A program made the position numbers and the translations under genes. A DNA stretch of 54,751 nucleotides from Romeriopsis navalis LEGE 11480 (GTDB lineage Bacteria; Cyanobacteriota; Cyanobacteriia; Leptolyngbyales; Leptolyngbyaceae): contig NZ_JADEXQ010000034.1 of the NCBI RefSeq assembly GCF_015207035.1, positions 1 through 54,751 of the forward strand. The letters are read 5' to 3'. Below, one piece after another: positions 1 through 9,157 of this stretch. The notes below the pieces were generated by a model. The model was not told the origin of the DNA and ran no database searches. It saw only the letters and a program-made list of their open reading frames with translations. Within the stretch, counting starts at the first letter, position 1, and each line of letters begins with the position of its first letter.

Positions 1-57
1 GGGCGTTTGGGCCCGAATCGAGATAAAATCGGGAGCAGAAATAATTTGGGAGCGCCA

Positions 58-732
58 ATGATTTTCGTTATTCACGACTTGCTGAGTCCAGAGGTGCTGG
101 CGACGATCAACCAGGATTTGGCAGCGGCTGAATTTGTTGATGGTCAGTTGACGGCGGGGTGGCATGCGAAGTCCGTTAAGCAGAATCAGCAACTGTCTCC
201 CCAAGCCCCGAGTGCCACTGGAATTCAATCAACGATCGAGATTGCTCTGCGGCACAATCGGTTGTTTCAGACTGCGGTTCGCCCCCAGCAAGTGCGCCCG
301 GTGCTAATCAATCGCTATGATGCGGGCATGTCCTATGGGGTGCATACGGATAATGCCCTGATGCAAACTGCTTCCGGGTTGTTGCGATCAGATGTCTCAA
401 TGACGCTGTTTCTGAGTCCGCCGGAAACTTATGTTGGGGGTGAGTTGGCGATCGAAACGAGCTCAGGTGAAACCTGCTTTAAGCTAGCGGCGGGGAGTGC
501 GATTGTTTATCCATCGAGTACCTTGCATGCGGTGCGGAAAGTGACTGAGGGGGTACGACTTGCCGCTGTGACTTGGATTCAGAGCTTGGTGCGTGATCCC
601 GCCCATCGTGAAATTCTATTTGAACTGGATACGGTGCGGCAATCAATCTTTGAGCGGCAGGGTAAGACGACAGAATTTGACTTGATCAGTAAAAGCCTGT
701 CTAACCTTTTGCGGGAATGGGTCGAGCTTTAG
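58..732 (+). CDS. PKHD-type Fe(II)/2-oxoglutarate dioxygenase (PiuC/YbiX-like)
   Basis: A 224-residue protein whose length and layout match the PKHD-type hydroxylases, cytosolic non-haem iron enzymes that use 2-oxoglutarate and oxygen and are often linked to iron status. The iron triad is visible: H96 and D98 in the motif GVHTDNALM, and H157 in STLHAVRKV. R167 in EGVRLAAV is placed to hold 2-oxoglutarate. I start at the ATG at 58 because the family begins right there (MIFVIHDLLSPE); the frame is open upstream to position 7, but those residues look unlike the family. The physiological substrate cannot be told from sequence. No iron-uptake gene is adjacent, so a role in iron homeostasis is an inference from the family. 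Confidence 0.9.
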   Translation: MIFVIHDLLSPEVLATINQDLAAAEFVDGQLTAGWHAKSVKQNQQLSPQAPSATGIQSTIEIALRHNRLFQTAVRPQQVRPVLINRYDAGMSYGVHTDNALMQTASGLLRSDVSMTLFLSPPETYVGGELAIETSSGETCFKLAAGSAIVYPSSTLHAVRKVTEGVRLAAVTWIQSLVRDPAHREILFELDTVRQSIFERQGKTTEFDLISKSLSNLLREWVEL

Positions 733-917
733 GTGTGGGTGGGTTGAGTTTTTGCGGCAAGTTCTTGATCAATTCCCGGTTGGATCGATCTTAAGCTCGC
801 TAAGATAGATCAATACAACGCAAGTTTTATCAATTTTTGGATCAATTGCTACGTCTCCAATTTCCGTAGTCCCGCAAAATCCGAAGCACTGACCCTCCCC
901 GCGCTAATTTCTCCACC

Positions 918-2222
918 ATGCTGCTGCGAATCATTAACCAATGGACTGAAGCTCAAGCAGAACTGCGACGCATTTGCGATCGCGCCCATGATGAGCAGAT
1001 CTTTAATAAAGAGGCCACCGTGCGGGAAGTTCTCCAAGCAGTGAAACGCAAGGGGGATGAAGCACTCCTTGCCTATACTCAGGAGTTTGATCAACAGTCC
1101 TTTACCGCCGATCAGTTGCGCGTCACGGGTTCGGAATTGGATGCCGCCTATCGCCAAGTACCGGATAAGTTGGTCGCGGCGATTCGCCTGGCTAAGAAGC
1201 AAATTGAAGCGTTTCACCGGATGCGCGTGCCCCAGAGCTGGGTGAATTTTGGTGATGACAATATTGTTTTAGGCAAACGCTATACGCCGGTCGATCGTGC
1301 CGGTCTCTATGTGCCCGGTGGCCGCGCCTCCTATCCCAGTACGGTGTTGATGAATGCTGTCCCGGCGAAAGTTGCCGAAGTGCCACGGGTCGCTATGGTG
1401 ACACCACCAGGCCCGGATGGCAAAGTGAATCCAGTGGTGTTGGTGGCGGCCCAGGAAGCTGGTGTGGATGAAATTTATCGGGTCGGCGGTGCGCAGGCGA
1501 TCGCTGCCCTTGCCTATGGCACAGAAACGGTGCCGCAGGTGGATGTGATTACGGGGCCGGGCAATATTTATGTGATGCTGGCGAAGAAGCAGGTCTACGG
1601 TACGGTGGGGATTGACTCCCTGGCCGGCCCTTCCGAGGTGCTGGTCATTGCTGATAGTCAAGCGGACCCCAATCACGTTGCGGCCGATTTGTTGGCCCAA
1701 GCGGAACATGACCCCATGGCAGCGGCAATTCTGATTACCGATGATGCGAATTTGGCCGAGAAAGTCGCGAAGTGTGTGGAAGAGCAGTTGGTTGATCACC
1801 CGCGACGGACGCTGACCGAAAAGGCGATCGCCCATTATGGCATGGCGATCGTGGTTGATTCCCTCGAAGCGGCGGCGGCGCTCTCGAACGAATTTGCCCC
1901 CGAGCACCTCGAGCTGGAAATTGCGGAACCTTGGGATTTGTTGCCAAAAATCCGGCATGCCGGGGCCATTTTCCTGGGCTATTCCACGCCAGAAGCCGTG
2001 GGTGACTATTTGGCCGGGCCGAATCATACGCTGCCGACTTCCGGTGCCGCTCGCTATGCCTCGCCCTTGTGTGTCGAGACATTCCTGAAGCATTCGAGTT
2101 TGATTGAATATTCGCCAACGGCGTTGCAAAAGATGGCGGGTGCGATCGATCTGATGACGGCGGCGGAGGGTCTGCCATCTCACGGTTATTCGGTCAAAGT
2201 GCGGACTGAAGAGCCGAGCTAG
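918..2222 (+). CDS. hisD: Histidinol dehydrogenase
   Basis: HisD catalyses the last two steps of histidine synthesis, oxidising L-histidinol to L-histidine with two NAD+ and a zinc ion, in the cytosol as a homodimer. The 434-residue length is normal for the family. The signature block is present: ITGPGNIYVMLAKKQ followed by GIDSLAGPSEVLVIAD, then EFAPEHLELE near residue 325 and the C-terminal GPNHTLPTSGAARY segment. The start at 918 gives the usual cyanobacterial beginning (MLLRIINQWTEAQAEL). No other his gene is nearby, which is common in cyanobacteria, where his genes are scattered. The 185 bp upstream (733-917) are AT-rich and the likely promoter region. Confidence 0.97.
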   Translation: MLLRIINQWTEAQAELRRICDRAHDEQIFNKEATVREVLQAVKRKGDEALLAYTQEFDQQSFTADQLRVTGSELDAAYRQVPDKLVAAIRLAKKQIEAFHRMRVPQSWVNFGDDNIVLGKRYTPVDRAGLYVPGGRASYPSTVLMNAVPAKVAEVPRVAMVTPPGPDGKVNPVVLVAAQEAGVDEIYRVGGAQAIAALAYGTETVPQVDVITGPGNIYVMLAKKQVYGTVGIDSLAGPSEVLVIADSQADPNHVAADLLAQAEHDPMAAAILITDDANLAEKVAKCVEEQLVDHPRRTLTEKAIAHYGMAIVVDSLEAAAALSNEFAPEHLELEIAEPWDLLPKIRHAGAIFLGYSTPEAVGDYLAGPNHTLPTSGAARYASPLCVETFLKHSSLIEYSPTALQKMAGAIDLMTAAEGLPSHGYSVKVRTEEPS

Positions 2223-2388
2223 TCGATCGCGCGTGAGCGAATTGGAATTTGGTGGGCCGAGATGGGAGCTATCTGGCACGGGGCAAAATCATCCAAAATC
2301 ATTAAGATATACGCTGAAACGGCTGTGGTCATGCTGTTGTGGTGCTAGGTTTGGGATGGAAATGTTACTTCTGTCGAGGGCTGCGGTC

Positions 2389-2823
2389 ATGCTAAAAACA
2401 ATCCTGTTGGCGCTTGATGCAGAACCCGCGGCGCAGCCCTTCACCGATCGACTGTTAGCGGCCTTGCAGGATTTGCACTTGGATGCGAGTGCGCGGGTAA
2501 TTTTGTCCCACGTTGTATCGACGGACTCGGACCATTTGGATATTGCGGCTGATCGTCCACCCTCCGAAATTGAACGATCGCCTCATCACTGTTTGGAGCA
2601 GCAATTGCGGCATTATGGTCAAAATTTGCAGTGCTTGACGGAAGTGGAAGTTGTGATGGGCGACCCGGCCGAGGAAATTGTGCGGCTGGCCCGGATCTAT
2701 CGCACCGATTTAGTCGTCGTGGGCAGTCGAGGGTTGACTGGAATGGAGAAGATTTTGCGGCGATCGGTCAGTGCCCAGGTGTCAGAAGAGGCGCCTTGTT
2801 CGGTCTTAGTGATTAAGCCTTAA
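2389..2823 (+). CDS. Universal stress protein, UspA family
   Basis: A single-domain 144-residue Usp protein (Rossmann-like alpha/beta fold, usually dimeric, cytosolic). The N-terminus MLKTILLALDAE and the C-terminal GSRGLTGMEKILRRSVSAQV followed by APCSVLVIKP are family hallmarks. The nucleotide-binding pattern G-x2-G-x9-G-S is imperfect: the last glycine is replaced by arginine (ILRRS rather than ILLGS), so ATP binding may be weakened. I start at the ATG at 2389 because family homology begins there. The frame is open upstream to 2233 but would add about 50 residues unlike any Usp. It ends 28 bp from the convergent MATE gene. Confidence 0.9.
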   Translation: MLKTILLALDAEPAAQPFTDRLLAALQDLHLDASARVILSHVVSTDSDHLDIAADRPPSEIERSPHHCLEQQLRHYGQNLQCLTEVEVVMGDPAEEIVRLARIYRTDLVVVGSRGLTGMEKILRRSVSAQVSEEAPCSVLVIKP

Positions 2824-2851
2824 CCACTGGTTGCTGTCTTTGCTTGTGCCA

Positions 2852-4201
2852 TTAGTTGACTACCTCGATTGGGATTGGTTGATCGCAGGCGCGACGATTC
2901 CAGAAGTACGCTCCGAGTCCAACGAGGAGATTGGAAATCATTGTGGCAGCAAAGATGCCGTTCGGACCGGCCAGCCGACTGCCGATATAAGCGAGGGGAA
3001 TATACAACCCAAACATCCGCACCACGGTCATCACGATCGACGGTAGGGGTTTGCCCATGGCGTTAAAGGCCGCGCTAGAGACTTGAATAATACCGGCGGT
3101 GCCATAGCTAATGGGGACCAGCCAGAGATATTGGGTGGCGACTTGGATTACGGCCGAGTCTTGATTGAATAATTGTGATAATGTGCGGCCGCCGAGCCCC
3201 AGGACGATCGTCATGAGCAACCCCCAGCCAATACAAAATAAAAAACTCTGCCGCAGTCCGGTGCGGACGCGGCCCAGCTGATGTGCCCCCCAGTTTTGAC
3301 CGACGAATGGTCCGATGCTCGATGCGAGCGAGATCACAGCAATCATTGCAAATGACTCAATCCGTGAAGCAATGCCAAATCCCGCCACCGCAGCGGCACC
3401 GTGCATGGCCAACAGACTGGTGACAAAGCCGATCGAAATGGGGGTAATCATGCTGGAGGCGGCAGCGGGTAAACCCACGGTTAAAATATCGCGCCAACAC
3501 CACAGCGTTTCTTCCAGGTCGGGGAGCTTGGTGGAGAGCATATTTTCCTGAAATCGCAGCACGAAAATTGCGGCAACCAGGGTCAAGGCGCGGGAGATGA
3601 CGGTGGCGATCGCCGCGCCCTGCAGCTCCAATCGCGGAAATCCCAAAGCCCCATTGATGAGTAAAGGGTCGAGGATAATGTTAGTGGCCGCGGCAACGGT
3701 CATGATAATGCTGGGGGTGATCATGTTACCCGCCGCGCGAATCGCACTATTGCCGACCATCGGGATAACTAAAAAAACCATGCCGAAGTACCAGATCTGC
3801 ATGTAGTCCCGTACGTAGGGCATGATCGCGGGGCCAGCCCCCAAAGCTTGAAATAATGGGTCGATCGTCCCAAGCCCCACCACCACAAATAAAATCACCG
3901 CCGTCAAAGCCAGGGTCAGACTATTGGTCGTGAAGCGCTGTACCCGACTCATATCGCCTTCGCCGATCGCCCGCGCGATAATCGATGAGGCGCCGACCCC
4001 CAAACCCATGGCCAGACTTCCCAGGGTCATTACCACCGGGAAGGTAAAGCTCATGGCGGCTAATTGCGCCGTGCCCAGTTGGCCGACAAAGTAAGTATCG
4101 ACCAGATTGAACGCAATCATGGAAAAGACACCCCAGATCATGGGCAGTGTGAGTTTGACCAGCATCGAACCCACGGGGCCTTCAGTTAATTTGCGTTGCA
4201 T
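2852..4201 (-). CDS. MATE family multidrug/cation antiporter
   Basis: A 449-residue inner-membrane protein with about 12 hydrophobic segments in two halves, typical of NorM/DinF-type MATE exporters, which expel cationic or aromatic compounds in exchange for H+ or Na+. Recognisable blocks are the N-terminal LTLPMIWGVFSMIAFNLVD with TYFVGQLG, and the second-half motif FVGQNWGAHQLGRVRTG. The start ATG at 4201 (MQRKLTEGPVG) is the natural family start. It is transcribed alone, convergent with the stress-protein gene and divergent from the phytochrome gene, about 120 bp apart. The substrate cannot be predicted. Confidence 0.93.
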   Translation of the reverse strand: MQRKLTEGPVGSMLVKLTLPMIWGVFSMIAFNLVDTYFVGQLGTAQLAAMSFTFPVVMTLGSLAMGLGVGASSIIARAIGEGDMSRVQRFTTNSLTLALTAVILFVVVGLGTIDPLFQALGAGPAIMPYVRDYMQIWYFGMVFLVIPMVGNSAIRAAGNMITPSIIMTVAAATNIILDPLLINGALGFPRLELQGAAIATVISRALTLVAAIFVLRFQENMLSTKLPDLEETLWCWRDILTVGLPAAASSMITPISIGFVTSLLAMHGAAAVAGFGIASRIESFAMIAVISLASSIGPFVGQNWGAHQLGRVRTGLRQSFLFCIGWGLLMTIVLGLGGRTLSQLFNQDSAVIQVATQYLWLVPISYGTAGIIQVSSAAFNAMGKPLPSIVMTVVRMFGLYIPLAYIGSRLAGPNGIFAATMISNLLVGLGAYFWNRRACDQPIPIEVVN

Positions 4202-4321
4202 TAGTTGGGGCAGTTATACGGCTTCCTTCAGTATGCGTGCCACCGCATCCCATGACAAACTGAAGCTGCCGATGAACCGATAGACGATCGCCTCGAACGA
4301 AGTCATAGAATGGAATGATTG

Positions 4322-6655
4322 ATGCCTTTCATACTCGGTGACGCGGCACCAATCGCGGAGTTAGGGATCGCGGCTCAAATCCATGGTGATGGCAATATGG
4401 TGATTGCAAAATCGGTCCGTCAACAAGCAATCTTGGCGACCTATCGAGAGACATTTCCTATTCGGACACCAGGGGCAATTCAACCCCACGGCGTGCTGGT
4501 GGCGATTGACCCAGCGACGTTGACCATCACGCAAGTGAGTCAAAATATCCAGTTAGTTCTGGGTTATGCGCCATTCGCACTGTTAGGCAAACCGCTCAAG
4601 ATATTGCTGTCAAAGACACAGTTGCTGCAATTAACCGCTTGCCTCGATACGGATTTTGAGCATGTGAATCCGCTCAAGCTGCAGTTTCAGCTTCAGGGTA
4701 AAATGCAATATTTTGATGGCATCGTCCACCAAACGGATGCGGCCATTATTTTGGAATTAGAACCTACGGCCTCAGCCGCGACTGTGGAATTTATCAGTTT
4801 CCACCGGTTGGTGAAAGGCAGCTTGAATCGCATGCAGCAGGTGGCGGGGTTACAAAATTTTTTGACCCTAGTATCCGCCGAAATTCGTAAGCTCACGGGC
4901 TTTGATCGGGTCATGGTATATCGGTTTGACCATGATCATGCCGGCATTGTTGAGGCGGAAAGTAAAACGGACGCGTTATCGCCCTATTTGGGATTGCATT
5001 TTCCAGCGATTGATATCCCGCCCGCCGCGCGGGAATTGTTTCAAGATAGTCCACTACGTTTAATTCCGAATATCGACTATGCGCCAGTGCCGTTAATTGG
5101 GCATGATGATGAGCAGCCACCACTCGACATGAGCCGTTCCCTGTTGCGTCAGGCATCACCCTGTCACCTGGAATATCTGCGCAATATGGGGGTGGCCTCC
5201 ACGATGATCATTCCCTTGATTAAAGATCAGCAGCTCTGGGGATTGATTGCCTGCCATCATCAAACTCCCAAAATGGTGTCCTATGAGATTCGCAGTGCCT
5301 GTGAATTTCTAGGTCAGGTAATGTGTTTGGAACTGAGCAGCAAGGTGAATCAAACCCAGCTGAACTATCAAGTCAAACTCCAACAGTTACAGGCCACGTT
5401 GATCGAAACCATTGTCCAGTCTGATGATCTCACTTCCGCCCTCGTCAAACCCGACGATCGTTTATTGTCTTTGGTTGGGGCACAAGGTGCCGCAGTCTGT
5501 CTCGATCAGGAGGTCACATTACTGGGGACGACACCCAATCCTGCGGAGATTCGTGAGTTATTGCTTTGGCTAACTGTCCAGGCCGAAAGTAACCTGTTTT
5601 ACACGGATACCTTAGCGGAGCAGTATGCCCCGGCGGCAGCCTATCAGTCGATTGCCAGTGGTGTACTATTTTTACAAATCTCGCAGGTGCGTCACTACGC
5701 AATTCTCTGGTTTCGGCCGGAGGTCATCCAGACTGTGCAGTGGGCCGGGGAACCACAAGCAGCGATGGTGACGGACGCCACTGGAGCAATGGCTTTGAGC
5801 CCGCGCAAATCATTTGAAATCTGGCAGGAAACGGTCCATCATGCTTCTCTGCCGTGGAAAACGGAGGAAATTGCTAGTGCGCTGGAATTACGGAGTTCCC
5901 TTGTGGGAATTGTGCTGAACCGTGCCGATGAACTGGCGGAGCTGAATACCGAACTCACCCGGAGTAATCAAGAACTCGACTCCTTTGCCTACGCGGCATC
6001 CCATGATCTGCAAGAGCCATTGCGTGGCATCCATAACTATGCGACGTTTGTGCTGCAAGACTATGAAGATGCGATCGATGACGCCGGGATAGAGCGACTA
6101 CAGACGATCGTCAGACTGACCCAGCGGATGGATAGCTTAATTAATGCATTGCTCCGATTTTCACGGCTCGGACAAGCGGCGCTAGAATGCAAACCGGTGG
6201 ATTTGGATCGTATCCTCGACCGGGTAATTCGGTTGATGCAGGTGAATCGTTGTGACATGAATTTTGAGGTCCGGCGGCCAGCCGCGTTGGCCACAGCCCA
6301 ATGTGCGCCTGTCTTAGTCGAAGAACTCTTTAGTAATCTCATCAGTAATGCGTTGAAATATAATGATCAGGCGACGAAATGGGTGGAAATTGGCATTCAA
6401 CCCCCATGCGTGATCGAGGAACAGCCTGCTGCCACAATTTATTATGTGCGCGACAACGGCATTGGGATTCGGGAACGGCATCAAAACAAAATTTTTCAGC
6501 TCTTCAAGCGACTGCATGGCCAGAAAAAATATGGCGGCGGTACGGGTGCGGGTCTGACCATCGCGAAGAAAATCGTTGAACGGCATGGGGGCAAACTGTG
6601 GCTAGAAAGCACCTATGGTCAAGGCTCAACTTTTTACTTTACCCTCGGTCAATAA
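4322..6655 (+). CDS. cph1: Cph1-type phytochrome sensor histidine kinase
   Basis: A red/far-red photoreceptor kinase of 777 residues in the order PAS (about 40-140), GAF (160-325), PHY (340-530), HisKA (550-620), HATPase_c (655-777). The GAF chromophore cysteine is present (C281 in SPCHLEYLRNMGV), while the N-terminal cysteine used by biliverdin-binding bacteriophytochromes is absent (YRETFPIRTPGAIQPHG). A phycocyanobilin chromophore is therefore likely. The PHY tongue motif PRKSF is intact, as are the phospho-acceptor H561 in AASHDLQEPL and the ATP lid GGGTGAGLTIAKKIVERHGG. I chose ATG 4322, preceded by GGAA; ATG 4397 is a fair alternative, and either keeps all domains. The gene immediately downstream is a decayed Rcp1-like response regulator. 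Confidence 0.95.
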   Translation: MPFILGDAAPIAELGIAAQIHGDGNMVIAKSVRQQAILATYRETFPIRTPGAIQPHGVLVAIDPATLTITQVSQNIQLVLGYAPFALLGKPLKILLSKTQLLQLTACLDTDFEHVNPLKLQFQLQGKMQYFDGIVHQTDAAIILELEPTASAATVEFISFHRLVKGSLNRMQQVAGLQNFLTLVSAEIRKLTGFDRVMVYRFDHDHAGIVEAESKTDALSPYLGLHFPAIDIPPAARELFQDSPLRLIPNIDYAPVPLIGHDDEQPPLDMSRSLLRQASPCHLEYLRNMGVASTMIIPLIKDQQLWGLIACHHQTPKMVSYEIRSACEFLGQVMCLELSSKVNQTQLNYQVKLQQLQATLIETIVQSDDLTSALVKPDDRLLSLVGAQGAAVCLDQEVTLLGTTPNPAEIRELLLWLTVQAESNLFYTDTLAEQYAPAAAYQSIASGVLFLQISQVRHYAILWFRPEVIQTVQWAGEPQAAMVTDATGAMALSPRKSFEIWQETVHHASLPWKTEEIASALELRSSLVGIVLNRADELAELNTELTRSNQELDSFAYAASHDLQEPLRGIHNYATFVLQDYEDAIDDAGIERLQTIVRLTQRMDSLINALLRFSRLGQAALECKPVDLDRILDRVIRLMQVNRCDMNFEVRRPAALATAQCAPVLVEELFSNLISNALKYNDQATKWVEIGIQPPCVIEEQPAATIYYVRDNGIGIRERHQNKIFQLFKRLHGQKKYGGGTGAGLTIAKKIVERHGGKLWLESTYGQGSTFYFTLGQ

Positions 6656-6741
6656 ATTTAGTATTTTGACTTATTAGTCCCTAGAATTGACGGTGTGGTT
6701 TTCGTCTCCTTTTTAAAACTCACCGTGCTTGGACATCAGTA

Positions 6742-7140
6742 AATCTAACAACTTATCCACTGCTGGTTGTTGAGTGTAATGATATTGATTTGGACGTGCT
6801 GAAAACATTGATTCAGCAATTATTCGGTCAGTCATCTAAGGCTATTGCTGTAGCGATGGGGATAAAGTTTTAGATTTTATGTGTCGTGAACAGGTTTACA
6901 CCGATCCGCAGCTTGCACCGTGCCCCCGTGTGATGTTGCTGGATCTAAATTTACCGTGCACTGATAGTTGCGAAGTGCTGATGTATTTGAAGCAGGATGA
7001 CCAGTTGTAATCAGTCCCGATCGTGATTTTCACCACATCACAAACTCCACAAGATATTGAATTTTGTGATCGCAATGGGGCTAACGGCTATCTGATCAAA
7101 CCGATGAATATGGGCCAGCTTCAGTTGACATTCAGTCCTT
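6742..7140 (+). pseudogene. rcp1: Decayed Rcp1-like response regulator
   Basis: Directly after the phytochrome gene, broken frames spell out a CheY-like receiver of the Rcp1 class. From 6760 the reading is LLVVECNDIDLDVLKTLIQQL, with Cys replacing the acidic residue of the usual VVEDND. Near 6855-6870 the frame shifts and continues as DKVLDFMCREQVYTDPQLAP, then RVMLLDLNLP, the block holding the phospho-acceptor Asp. A TAA at 7008-7010 interrupts it in frame, after which SVPIVIFTTSQTPQDIEFCD and GANGYLIKPMNMGQLQ complete the fold. One frameshift, one nonsense codon and a lost acidic residue show it is not functional. No clear start codon was found. The position matches the usual cph1-rcp1 gene pair. 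7141-7419 holds no gene. Confidence 0.85.
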
Positions 7141-7419
7141 CGTTGGCGACTGGTCGCTCGCGAGCCATCCCCCGGATATCGCTTGTTATAGCTCCTTGTC
7201 TGGTCGTACTGAATGGAGTAATCGCGGCCGTTGGATGGAACAGAAATTCTGTAAATATTCGGCAATTTTTATAAATAGTCGGATATCTTTTGCAAAGTTA
7301 CTAGTGCCGGTCGATCGAGCCGACGGCGACTCTAGTTACACTAGGACGTAAGAATGAGCGCTTAAAATATCCACTTTCAGATCCGTTCGATGTGATGCCT
7401 CTAATTGGGGGTGAGCATA

Positions 7420-9114
7420 ATGGCTAATGTGCCAATCGCAACAATTCTGATTATTGATGATGTGCCAGAAGACCGAGATGTTTATCGACGGTTTTTGCTC
7501 CGCGATAATCCCGTTGACTATCAGATTGCTGAGGCGGAATCGGGCGAGGAGGGTTTGGCTTATTTGCAAACGTCCGCTTGCGATCTAATTTTGCTCGATG
7601 TGCGGTTGCCTGATATGGATGGTTTGGCGGTCTTAGCTGAACTGCAGCAAAATCCACAATTGATGGTCCCGATCATCATGCTGACGGGAATGCAGGATGT
7701 CAATACAGCAGTCCAGGCGATGAAACAGGGGGTGCAGGATTATCTAATCAAATCCCAGGTGACACCCGAGGTACTACGACTGACTGTCCGTAATGCCTTA
7801 CAGCGGGCCAATCTCCAGAATCAACTGAGTCAAAGTCAGCAGCGCCAAGCGGGTATCGCGGCGATCGCTTTGCGGATTCGTCAAACCCTAGATTTAGACT
7901 CAATTCTGAACCGTGCCGCGATCGAAATGCATAAACTGCTGAATTGCGATCGCATGTTGATTTACAAGTGTGCACCGGATATGAGTGGCACGATTGTCGC
8001 CGCATCGGTGCACGATCGCTGGTCGCTATCCCTGCATCAAAATATCATTCATACTTGCTTTCGTAATGACGCGGCGTATCGCCAAGGTGAACAATGCGTG
8101 ATCAATGATGTTCGTCAGGCAGAGCGGAGTGCCGGTCATCGCGATTTATTGCAACAGTTTGGTGTCCAGGCAAATCTATCTATCCCGGTCTTACTAACAG
8201 TCCAGCCAATGGATGGAACGCCACCCGTTGAAAATTGCTCGAAAACGCAACTTTGGGGGCTACTGATCGCGCACCAGTGCGATCAGCCACGGGTTTGGCA
8301 AGCGGATGAGATTGAATTAGTCCAGGCATTATCAGTGCAGTTGGCCCTTGCAATTCAGCAAGCAGAATTACTGCATCGGACAAAAACTGCACTCCAAAGA
8401 GAGTCGGAATTGAACACCCTAAAATCCCATATTGTATCGACGATTTCCCACGAATATCGTTCGCCGCTTGCCACAATTTTGATCGCGGCCACCACGTTGA
8501 TCAGTCATCAGCATCAGCTCCCTACGGCCAAGCAAAATAAATTCCTCAATCTAATTGCTTTGAAAGCAAGGCATTTGAGTAATTTGGTGGATGACATGCT
8601 GTTTATGAATCAGATGGAGCAGGGACAGGTGCCAGTGAAATTTGTGCCGGTTGATTTGGCCCAGTTTATATCGGAGCGAATTGAGGAATATCGTACCCAA
8701 GCTCCAGAACATCAACTTGAATTCGTAAGTAATGGTGATGTTCAGGCCTTTCACACTGATCCAAAAATTCTAGGGCAAATTCTGAATAATTTGTTGTCCA
8801 ATTCGATTAAGTATTCGCCGACAGGTTGCCAGATTGATGTGCAATTGTATGGACAAGATGCTCAAGTAATTTTGGTAGTGCAAGACCAAGGGATTGGGAT
8901 TCCGCTAGAAGATCAGACAACTTTGTTTGAACCATTTCATCGTGGCAGTAATGTGGGAACAATCTCAGGAACCGGCTTGGGCTTGTCAATCATCAAATCC
9001 TGCACGGAGATGTTAGGCGGGAATGTGGCCTGTCAAAGCCAGATTGCCCAGGGTACCCGGATGACGATCGGATTGCCCAAGGTGCTTTCTGAGGTGGCGT
9101 TAGCCATAGGATGA
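7420..9114 (+). CDS. Hybrid response regulator/histidine kinase (REC-GAF-HisKA-HATPase)
   Basis: A 564-residue cytosolic signalling protein with no membrane segments. An N-terminal receiver (about 5-125) carries the acidic pair in LIIDDVPEDRD, the phospho-acceptor D60 in LLDVRLPDMDG and the conserved Lys in DYLIKSQ. A GAF domain (about 150-320) follows, with no obvious bilin cysteine motif. Then come HisKA with H344 in STISHEYRSPLAT and HATPase_c with NNLLSNSIKYSPTG, QDQGIGI and GTGLGLSIIKS. The start at ATG 7420 follows a GGGGGTGAG stretch; the frame is open from TTG 7405. It could take phosphate from another kinase, possibly the upstream phytochrome whose own partner has decayed, but that link is inference from position only. 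Confidence 0.92.
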   Translation: MANVPIATILIIDDVPEDRDVYRRFLLRDNPVDYQIAEAESGEEGLAYLQTSACDLILLDVRLPDMDGLAVLAELQQNPQLMVPIIMLTGMQDVNTAVQAMKQGVQDYLIKSQVTPEVLRLTVRNALQRANLQNQLSQSQQRQAGIAAIALRIRQTLDLDSILNRAAIEMHKLLNCDRMLIYKCAPDMSGTIVAASVHDRWSLSLHQNIIHTCFRNDAAYRQGEQCVINDVRQAERSAGHRDLLQQFGVQANLSIPVLLTVQPMDGTPPVENCSKTQLWGLLIAHQCDQPRVWQADEIELVQALSVQLALAIQQAELLHRTKTALQRESELNTLKSHIVSTISHEYRSPLATILIAATTLISHQHQLPTAKQNKFLNLIALKARHLSNLVDDMLFMNQMEQGQVPVKFVPVDLAQFISERIEEYRTQAPEHQLEFVSNGDVQAFHTDPKILGQILNNLLSNSIKYSPTGCQIDVQLYGQDAQVILVVQDQGIGIPLEDQTTLFEPFHRGSNVGTISGTGLGLSIIKSCTEMLGGNVACQSQIAQGTRMTIGLPKVLSEVALAIG

Positions 9115-9157
9115 TTGACAAGCCCAAAAAGTAGTTGTACTGCCTTGATGCGGATAA

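Noticed and set aside
1269-2279. Long open frame on the minus strand opposite hisD (over 300 codons)
   Set aside because: It mirrors hisD codon structure, is rich in Arg/His/Ile as expected for an antisense shadow, and shows no recognisable domain.
2233-2388. N-terminal extension of the universal stress protein
   Set aside because: Family homology begins at 2389; the extension has no family match and a Cys/Arg-rich random look.
7023-7274. Short frame read as an independent gene after the phytochrome
   Set aside because: Its first half is the C-terminal part of the decayed Rcp1-like receiver and its second half matches nothing.
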